Source: Trema orientale (Eukaryota > Streptophyta > Magnoliopsida > Rosales > Cannabaceae). From it: DNA of 64,000 nucleotides. Of the stretch, positions 55,398 to 64,000 are shown piece by piece; position 1 is the first letter of the stretch; the number at the start of each line of letters is the position of its first letter. The translations under genes and the position numbers were made by a program. The notes under the pieces are model-generated. The model searched no databases and was not told the origin of the DNA. It was given only the letters and a program-made list of their open reading frames with translations. The stretch is taken from NCBI GenBank assembly GCA_002914845.1, contig JXTC01000056.1, positions 817,655 to 881,654 of the forward strand, in the 5' to 3' direction.

Positions 55398-57149
55398 TAC
55401 TACAAGAAATTACCCTTTTTACCTACACATAATTTACCCTCACATCTTATGTGTGAGTAATTTTAGAGTTTTGCCCACACATATTTAACAAAGGAAGTGT
55501 CAGAATTAATAAATTTACCCACATATATTAATATAAGTGAATATTATCATCCACACATAATTTCGCATCCTAAATTTTAGAGGTGGTCGGGAATTTTGTT
55601 CTCATTTGTTTTGCTTATATGGCACTGACGTGTAATTATGCTATTCTCTTTTACCCACACATAGTTTATCCACAAATATTATATACGGATAATTTTAGAC
55701 TTTTACCCACACATAATGTGTGAATACAAAAAGTGTCGATAATAATAAATTTGCCCATATATATAACTGTAAGTGGATATTTTCATCTACACATAAGTTG
55801 GCGCCTTGAATTTCTGCTCGTGTTAGAGTTTGGCCAGAATTTTTTCCGCCATTTTTTAGCTTATGTGGCATTAACTAATTTTTTTTAACTATACATAATA
55901 TATACACATATCATGTGCGGGTAATTTTGGATTATTATTGTTAAATTTACCCACACATATAAGTGTGAATGAATGTTTTTATTCACACATAAGTGGCACT
56001 GACTTATATATTTTACTTACACATACAAATAAAAATAATATTATTTAACCACACATACATATATATATATATATAAGATTAGACAAGCGTCTTCGCAATT
56101 ATTTTTGGTTTTTACGATTCGTAATTATTTTTATTTTTTACGAAAACATTATTTAATAGGCAATATAGTATGCTGACCTGTCATAGGATTCTGTTTAACA
56201 TGGCATGGACAAGAGTCTTCGTAATTATATATGTGTATATATATATATATCTATATATTCCATTAACACACTACTATAAAAGGCACTTGGATATAGTTCC
56301 TTACACTTCGATTATGCAAAAACTAACGTCTGAGTGATTGAATGAGCTCCTTAGACCTTTTGTTTTGTATAAACTGAGATTCAAGTGTCTTTTAAAAGAC
56401 ATGTGTCCACTTGGACCTCAGTTTTTCCAAAACTAATATCGTAATAGCTTATTTGTAGTTTGTACCTCTATTACTTAGAATGAACGAGACCTCTATTAGA
56501 ATGAGCTAATTTGAGCTCAATTATATAGAAATTGATATCGAAGCGATTAAACAAGCTACTTGAACCTAGATCCTGTTTCTTTGTTTTTTTTTTTTTTTTT
56601 GTTTTTTGGATGTGATTGTGGGGGAGAATTCGAACTTAGGACCTTCCATATTGGGAAGACAGTAGGACTATCAATTTGTGTCATGACATGATAGTACAAC
56701 TTGAAATGTCGCACGAAATTAACAGAGTTTCGCTTAAATAGGTTTGATTCATTTTCGAGTTGACTCTGTAACCTGTTTATTAAACATATCAAATTCAATG
56801 TCAAATTTAGGTTGACATGTGAACTCGAAAATGACATGATATAACCCATTTAAAGAGTAACGCAAAAAGAAAATGACATGGATAAGACTAATTTGGACCG
56901 AAATGACTTTTTTGTGCAGTTTTTTAAAAATAACTTTGTAGTACTTCTTAAATGGACTAATAATATTTCTTATTATGATCAGTCATAATAAAAAAATATC
57001 AATAATGAAAAATCATTCTACAGTGGTCATTAAAAGGAGTAACCTAGTATATAATTAACTTTGCCTTGATATAGTGTTTGCCAAATCTAAATTATTCTCG
57101 ACATTTTAGGCTTGCAACAGTAAAAGGTGTCATCCCATAACAAGAGGAA

Positions 57150-57613
57150 AAAGTTTATAAATACCCGTTATTAAAACTGTATTTCCATAAATACATGTTT
57201 TTTATTTTTATTTCATAAATAACCATTTTTGGAGAAATGTAGACTACTACTGTTTTATATATGAAATGTAGACAATGGTATACATTTAATGCATGAAACG
57301 TATACTGTGATCTACATTTCATGAATAAAAATTATACTAAAAAATTGTCACACGTTTTAAAATGCACACCATAGATCAAATTTATAATGAAAAATGTAAA
57401 CCGTGGTAAAGAAATATATTGTAAATGTATCATGTTCATATTTTACACAAAAATATATATCTTATAGATAAAATTGACATTGTAAATGTGGACCATTTAT
57501 ATTTTGCATATTAAATGTGGACCATAAAAACAGGTATTTTTGAAAGAAAAATTTAAAATGTGTATTTATGAAAATAAGTTTTAGAAACGATATTAGGCGT
57601 AAATTTCTCTTAA
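57150..57613. repeat. Foldback MITE (about 460 bp)
   Basis: The left end (AAGTTTATAAATACCCGTTA) and the reverse complement of the right end (GAAATTTACGCCTAATATCG) are imperfect mirrors. The inverted match continues through CATAAATACA and AAATACC(A/T)G blocks. The middle holds GAAATGTAGAC-type repeats. Noncoding. Confidence 0.55.
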
Positions 57614-57847
57614 CAAGATGGGAAAGTACATAATACCAATTTTTAATTATATTTACATACATATCTTTTTTAATTTAATAAATTTATATCCGTTCGTACA
57701 TTCAATCTCTCTTATATTAGTTTTATAAATATTTTCTTATATATATAGTTAACCCTAGCCTATTTTCTTTTGCATTTTGCTAAGCCTATTACCCCAACCT
57801 AAATAAAACTCTCAGTCTCACTCATTTTACAAGCCCAGAAAGCCTTA

Positions 57848-58273
57848 GGCTATGTTTGGTAGGAAGAAAAATGGAGAGGAAAGAAAAATTTTGAGGAATT
57901 GGAGGGAAATAGAAATTTGTATTGTTTGATAGAAGGGAAAAGGGGAAGGAAGAGAAAAAGGGAGAGAAAAGAGGAGGAAAGAAAATGATAGGACTCAGTC
58001 AAATATTTTTCCCCCAAAAATGGAGAGAAAAGGGGGAGAGAAAAGTTTTTTACTAATGTTATAAAGTGAATTTACTGAATTAACCTTGTACACTACTTTC
58101 AAAATTTCAATAAAAATGGCAAAACTTTCATTTTAAAATATACTAGTTTTCTTTCTTTCTTACATAATAAACAACAATGGAAGAAAGATACTTTCCTTTC
58201 CATCCTATATATTTCCTTTCCCTCCTAATTTTTTTTTCCCTGCTACTTTCTTCCCTCTCTACCAAACATAGCC
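57848..58273. mobile_element. Tourist-like MITE (426 bp), TTA target duplication
   Basis: The ends GGCTATGTTTGGTAG and CTACCAAACATAGCC are perfect inverted repeats, with TTA on each side (57845-57847 and 58274-58276). The body is purine-rich then pyrimidine-rich (GGAGAGAAAAG and CTTTCCTTTCC units) and so folds on itself. This is a PIF/Harbinger-type MITE inside the candidate CACTA-like element. Confidence 0.85.
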
Positions 58274-59280
58274 TTAAGGTTTGCTACTTTATTCATTGCT
58301 CTCTACCTCTCTCCCTCTCAATCTCATAAGTTAGCCGCCTCCAGACTCTCTCTGCCTCCCATCTCTCACGATTGTCCCATTGCCCTCCAGAACTTGCCGT
58401 TTGTTCATAGCTGATTTTAGTTTGTTTGTGACTCATGCACTAAATGACGAGGTTTGGGGGAAAAGAAAGGAAACCGAGATAAAAATCTGAACATCTTGCT
58501 GTTTTCGGCAAAAAATGTGCTTGAAGTGGATTTTAATTTGTCAATGCCTATGTTTAAAATCAAATGATGGTTCAATTGTTCAATAAGATTCTGTATTTAT
58601 CTTCTTGTTGGTGAGGTTTACGAGGATAGAAATGTTGTTACAGTTTACTGCAATATTCCATGTTTGCTTCTCTATAAACTTTGGTGCAATGTGGTGCTAG
58701 AACAGTAGAGAATATGTCATGAAGATAATATTAATCAGAGGTATTTACCATTTCATTTAATTATATGCTTGATTATGGTTATTGTGGTTCATTTTTTTAA
58801 TTTTTATTTTTTTAAATTCTTTATTATGTTATGATGTTGTGATTTGTATTCTCAAGAATTCATTGCCTCATATCAACGAGAGGAGACAACTTTCATTGTC
58901 GAGATTGATTATTTTTGTTCATTTGATATGATTGTTTTTATTTATGCCGTTACAATCCAATATGGTTGTTGATTTAGTCTTTTTCTCTGTAATTCGAGTT
59001 AATCCAAGAGATCAAATTTTCATGCTGAAATAGTTTGAATGTCATCTCAGTTTACCTCGATCCTTCTCCACAGTTCAGGACCCTCTTAGAGTTTGCAGAT
59101 GAAACTCATTATGTTTCTCTTTCTTAGACTTCTATTGTGTTTTGGTGATGTTTGTACTACATTATTTCGCAGTTGAACTTGTATGACTTTGTATGGTATT
59201 GCATAAGTTTTACCAGATTTTTAAGTTAATTAGCTGTCTTATCGGTTTTATAATTCCTATTTAAATGTTTGTTTGGTATT
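58274..59280. other. Interior segment, no domain recognised
   Basis: Less AT-rich at first (58290-58460), then ordinary. It could be captured host sequence inside the candidate CACTA-like element, but no reading frame shows a known domain. Confidence 0.4.
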
Positions 59281-59952
59281 AAAACATGAAATTTTGAAAT
59301 ATATATCCACACAAAAAAATAATACATACCCAGACATTATATACCTACCCACACAATAATTATAAATTAAATTTAAAAAATTAAAATAAATAAAAATAAT
59401 CATTACCTAATAATAATATGCCCACACAAATGCTTCTTATAAAATAATAAAATTTAAATTCAAAAATTATTTTCAAAAGTTTCACCTGCACATAAAAGAA
59501 CTTTTCCCCACACGTGAACAAATACACGCATCACATATAGAATAATCCACATCAGTGATTCATCTGCCATGTGGCAGCTTATGTTAGCACCACGTCCATA
59601 TCCATGTCATCAGCCCGTGAATAAATATACCTACTTGGCAAAGTATGTCAGCATTAATCATCATATCAGACCAGTATCCATACATGTAAAAAACTTTACC
59701 CACACTTATATGTGTCGGTAAAAGTCTATACTTTACCTACACATATAGTTATGTGTGGGTAAAAAGCCTTTCTCTACGATAATTTACCCCCATTCATGGG
59801 GACACTTAATTTATGTATGGGTCCATAACGTAGCCCACACATATTGGACTTTTACTCACGGATAATGTTAAGGTTAAGCATCGGTAAACCCTTAACCTAA
59901 CCCTCTCAATCTTCATGTGGTGGTAGCTTAGCTTAGCTCAGGGCTCAGGGGA

Positions 59953-62691
59953 ATGGCTTCGTCGGAGATCGAGGTGGTGGTCTCATCGGATTCCAAATCG
60001 CAGAGACCCCCAAACGAAGTCAACATCCTCGACGTCTTCTCCGCTTCCGCTTATGGCGATTTCGATAAATTGCGAAAGTTCGTGGAGGAAGATGCTGCTT
60101 CTCTCGCTACACCTGATGCCAATGGCTACTACGCCATTCAATGGGCCGCTCTCAATAACTTCCCTGACATCGCTCAGTACATCATTGAGGTATTTTCCCA
60201 TGTGGGTTTGTCTCGAAATGTTGAATCTTTAATGGGATTTTCCACATTGAGGTATATTTTCAAATGGGTTTGTCTGGAAATGCTGAATCTTTAATGGGAT
60301 TTTCCACTTCTTGTTTTTGGAACTTTAAAATTTTTTCCAGTTGAGTTTAGTTACCCTGATTAAGTGGAAAATGGAGAGATTTGAATATTGAGTGAGCTTG
60401 CTGTGATTGATGAAATAAAAATTTTTGAGTTTGTATATGTGAAATGACAGAGTTACGTAATGAGATTTATTTTTATTTTTTCAGTTCAATTGAATTGCAC
60501 TGATTAAGAGCAAATATGGAGAGCTCTGAATTAGTTGAGCTTTTTATAATTGGTTGAGGATTTTTTTTTTTTTTTTAATTTGTATATGTGAAATGTTGAT
60601 TTATGTAATTTTCTTTTTCTTTTTAGTTGGTTGAATTACGCTGGTTGAGAATAAAACGGAGATATTAGAATATTGGTTGAGCTTACTGTGATTAATGAAA
60701 AGATAAATTGTTTTATTTATCTATGTCAATTGGCTGATTGTTGATGTTGTTTCAGCATGGTGGCAATGTCAATTCTACTGATAACATGCAACAGACGGCA
60801 TTGCATTGGGCAGCAGTGCGGGGTGGGATCGCTGTGGCAGATGTGCTCTTGCAGAATGGAGCCCGAGTTGAGGCCTCTGACATAAATGGCTACCGGGTAA
60901 TAATTTAATTTGACTTGTTTTATTCTTTATGAGTTGAGAAAGATCAGTTCCTTTATAAGTTTGAGTATTAGAGGTATTCATTACCTTAACTCAGTGGTTT
61001 TCTTTTTGGAAACGTAGTTGTAAAATGGCTATGATCTTTTTTATGATTTTGAAATGTTTGCTGGTGGAAAAGGGTACATATTTTGTTGTACAAGTGTGAT
61101 TTGTTATGAATCCAGTGGATATACGTACAAGTGCTTGTTATTTGAATACTTGCTGTATGTTTGCTTGCTGCAGGCAGTTCATGTTGCTGCTCAATACGGA
61201 CAAACAGCTTTCTTGAATCATATTGTTGCCAAGTGTCATGCTGATTTCGATGCACCGGATAACGAGGGGAGAAGTCCTCTTCATTGGTATATCAAAAAAT
61301 TGTGTGAACATGCATATTAAGTCCTTTTCATATTTCCAAACTGATATATATATATATATATAAATGTTCTCTTGTGGTCTGTATTATGCTGATGTTGATT
61401 TGTAGCCTTTATGTAAGATCCTGAATTTTGAAGAAACTTAAGTGGAAAAATTTGGGGAATTGATTAGTTGTTTTTAGTTCTGTATAAAAAAGTAAAGGAT
61501 ATTATTGCTTATTCTATCTCTACTTTTTAATGAAAATTGCAAAGAGGTGCAAAATGGTTTTTGTATTTGTATGATTTCATGTTTCTTTGGCATGCAAACA
61601 TTTTGAATTCCTTCACACTAATCATTCATAAGAAAGGTATTTTTTCGGTGAATTTTTTTATCCACCTTCTCTCGTATTAACCTTCTTTTTTAATATAAGT
61701 TTCATTTCTTATAAAATAAAAAAAATAAAAAAAGAAAGAAAGAAAGAAATGTATCACAGACAGGAGATTGAATATTTATGCGCTAAATCTTGAATGGACT
61801 GAAATCTGACGTGTATACTGACACTTGACAATGGCATTGGACGTGTTTTTATATTAGACAATGTTCTACCAATATTCTTCTTGGAACTGAAAAACTAAAG
61901 AGAATAGAAGGTTTTGTTCCTATCTTATACGTTCAATCTACTCTTTGAACTTTCTAATCTCCTAACTTCCCTGCATCTCTCTAAAAATGAAAATGTTTTA
62001 GAATCTTCAACACTTCAGATCGATGTTACTTTTTTCAAAACCTGATACTACTTGTTGCATTTTTATTAGGATAATTTGTGCATTAGGTCTATGAAATGGC
62101 ATTTTAGCTAGTTGAGGGGTAGTTATGGTAGCCATGCCAAAAGTTTATCAGTCCTTGACTTCTTGCAAACTGGAATTCATTTTTTTACAGGGTGTCATGT
62201 ATATTTCTTTTCCTAGTTCTGTTCATCTTCTACATAATATAACGTGATTTTTTAGGTCTTTTTTGGAAGTAAGTTCAAGTAATTAATTAGTAAATGAGGT
62301 GCCATACTCTTGTTTTCTATTTTTATAATTATATTTTTAAGCTTGTTGCTATGAAATCGACTATTTGAATCAGGGCAGCTTATAAGGGATTTGCAGATAC
62401 AATCAGATTACTTTTGTTTAGAGATGCATCCCAAGGGAGACAAGATAAAGAAGGTAAACTTGAGAGCATTTGGTGTTTTCTTAAGCACATTTATGGTTTC
62501 AGTTTTAATTTATTTATTTGTTTGGTTTTGATAAGTTGGGCATAGTTTAGATGTTAAATGCATGATGTGGTAGAAGAAAAGAGTATGGCTCATGTATCGT
62601 TCGATGGGTACATGATAAACTGCGCAATAATAATTTTATTCCATAAAATATTATAGATCCAATGCTACTTGTGTATGTGACAACTTATCTA

Positions 62692-62727
<36 letters not shown>

Positions 62728-64000
62728 ATTTTTTCTCCTGACTAAACAACTTATCTAAGTTTGCATCAATTCTTTACCATTAGAAATCAGTATGCCTTTC
62801 TTTTGATATATTTTAGAGATTTTCCACTGTCATATGTTATAAAATTTGCAATGTAATAGAATTCTATTTTTCATAGTTAAGTTATTGCTAGTAAAATGGA
62901 GATGAGTTAAATGCAAACTCTAAATCTCAACTGCTGCTAGTAAAATGGAGATGAGTTAAATGCAAACTCTATATCTCAACTGCGACCCACACACCCGCCA
63001 CCCCTTTTTTTTTCCCTCTCTTTAAATGGAAAAGAAAATCCGTAAGCTACAAAAAATACAAGCATTAGTAGCTCAGTTACAGTGGCTGGGACTTTTTTGC
63101 ACACCAAGTATATAGAAAAATCTCTTTTTTGCACACCAAGTATATAGAAAAATCTTTGATATCTCTACCTCGGCATATTCCCAAACCCAACCCCCTTGTC
63201 TTAATCATTTTCCTTCATAAGGATAAGGTGAAGACTGAAGACTTTGATATTTTATGCCCTCAGGTTGTACCCCGTTACACTGGGCTGCCATGAGAGGAAA
63301 TGTGGAGGCTTGCACTGTGCTTGTACATGCAGGCACAAAGCAGGAGTTAACGGTGACAGACAATGCGGGGTTCACTCCAGTTCAGCTTGCGTCTGATAAA
63401 GGTCATCGGAATATCGCTCTTCTCCTTGTACGTAACTTTGTATTGATGTAGCTTTTGGTAGCATGTGCGTGTGGGTCTGGCAGGTGGGGTGGGGGGTTGG
63501 AAGCTATGTATGTGTTCATGTACAATCTAAAAAAGAGTTGTGGATATGGACAACTGAGTATCTGAGGTCATGCTAGTACAAGTTTTCTTTTGAAAGATAT
63601 GTTGATGTAGGTATAAATGACGGATGTCAAGGTTCTTCATCCGTCTTTCTGTTCATTGTTGTTCGTATGTTCTTTCTCGATTAAAGCTTGCAGCAATGTA
63701 TATTGATACACATATCTTTTTCCCCTCTACTGTTACACTGTTAGACTAGATGACAGTTTTTACTAAATTGATCTTAAAACTATTTATGTCTTTAGATTAT
63801 AAAGCTGGAGGAAACTGGAGGAGTTGAGACTTTTATCCATCTGGCCAATGAATTCTTTTCCTTCTTCTATTGATAATTTCTTGTCTTGTATACTGAATAC
63901 TTGCTTTTGTTGTGCTTCTCTTTCAAATGGGGTCAGTTAAATAGAATTGCTGATTTTATCTTCTGCAGTCTAATGCACAGAAAGCCAATAGCAAGCGCTG
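59953..64000 (+). CDS. TIP1: Ankyrin-repeat DHHC S-acyltransferase, TIP1-like (5' part)
   Basis: Relatives (Arabidopsis TIP1/PAT24) are Golgi/plasma-membrane enzymes that attach palmitate to cysteines and are needed for root-hair and cell growth. Six exons with GT-AG borders lie in the window: 59953-60189, 60756-60896, 61174-61286, 62374-62453, 63264-63427 and 63969 to the edge. They keep one frame for 255 residues. After an acidic N-terminus come ankyrin repeats with the typical TALHWAA, RSPLHWAAYKGF and [12 protein letters not shown] signatures (residues about 55-245). [18 protein letters not shown] and [20 protein letters not shown] match TIP1 closely from memory of the family. The membrane spans and DHHC domain lie beyond 64000. 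Start at 59953 (GGAATGGCTTC); the ORF frames at 61054 and 63254 are just exons read into introns. Intact as far as seen. Confidence 0.93.
61345..61362. repeat. (TA)n microsatellite in a TIP1-like intron
   Basis: An uninterrupted TATATA run in intron 3. A 29-base poly-T run at about 62694-62722 and a 54-bp direct duplication (copies beginning about 62893 and 62947, differing mainly at AAATCT/ATATCT) lie in intron 4. Confidence 0.7.

Larger units (their letters stand above)
55398..59793. mobile_element. Candidate CACTA-like element with subterminal repeats
   Basis: The left end TACTACAAGAAAT differs at one base from the canonical CACTA terminus. The right end TTTCTCTACGATA is a weaker mirror. 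Both 500-650-bp ends are packed with direct and inverted copies of an ACCCACACATA motif (for example TATGTGTGGGTAA), as CACTA subterminal regions are. The interior has no recognisable transposase and contains two MITEs. I could not confirm a 3-bp target duplication, and similar motifs continue to about 59855, so the right boundary is uncertain. Confidence 0.4.

Noticed and set aside
56556..56849. 97-codon minus-strand ORF
   Set aside because: It starts in ordinary sequence and runs through the complement of a poly-T run, ending in a Lys/Asn tract; there is no domain.
61054..61320. 88-codon ORF near the TIP1-like gene
   Set aside because: Its C-terminal half is exon 3 of the ankyrin gene; the first half is intron sequence with a TTGCAG acceptor between.
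1..64000. CRISPR arrays, bacterial operons, rRNA or complete tRNA genes
   Set aside because: No regularly spaced identical repeats with unique spacers, and no complete cloverleaf was found; the only tRNA-like piece is the relic at 38500-38580.

Overview
This window is plant nuclear DNA, almost certainly from a eudicot. It is AT-rich and intron-bearing, its genes resemble well-known plant families, and it is crowded with plant transposons (copia LTR elements, Mutator-like and Tourist-like MITEs, FAR1-type sequence, a DUF1985 gene of the kind carried by Kaonashi-type Mutator elements). I cannot name the species. Nothing suggests bacterial or viral DNA.

Four convincing host genes are present. 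(1) An intronless CC-NB-LRR disease-resistance gene (9093-12668, +). (2) A 113-codon coiled-coil-only NLR relative 2.6 kb downstream of it (15262-15603, +). (3) A six-exon gene for a plastid soluble inorganic pyrophosphatase, PPA6-like (37106 down to 33465, -); its six exons join to exactly 305 codons including the stop. (4) The ankyrin half of a TIP1/PAT24-like S-acyltransferase (59953 to beyond 64000, +). A fifth, small ORF (19134-19388, +) is plausible but unrecognised. These genes do not form a pathway; they are separate plant genes in repeat-rich DNA.

Layout. 1-9000: a 2.5-kb gag-only copia element with two LTRs and a 5-bp target duplication (321-2860), a 1.7-kb copia-derived LTR remnant (3315-4975), then AT-rich DNA with foldback MITEs and the resistance-gene promoter. 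9-20 kb: resistance gene, two Mutator-type MITEs, the CC-only gene, a broken copia reverse transcriptase, a MITE and a small gene. 20.16-31.74 kb: a giant imperfect inverted repeat, with arms of about 7.07 and 4.43 kb around a 78-bp spacer; each arm carries a decayed DUF1985 gene lacking the Ulp1 peptidase domain, and the right arm has a 2.27-kb deletion and a 319-N assembly gap. 31.8-32.2 kb: one MITE nested in another. 33.5-37.1 kb: the pyrophosphatase gene, with a Tourist-like MITE in its promoter. 37.7-39.8 kb: a three-level transposon nest. 40-47.5 kb: foldbacks and a decayed FAR1-like gene between two direct repeats. 47.6-54.8 kb: a complete but dead copia-type LTR element on the minus strand. 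55.4-59.8 kb: a possible CACTA-like element abutting the TIP1-like promoter.

The two most interesting structures are the giant inverted repeat, whose architecture resembles maize Mu killer (a hairpin-RNA locus that silences its parent transposon), and a small Mutator-type MITE family present in four copies, each flanked by a 9-bp target duplication (three exact, one 8/9).
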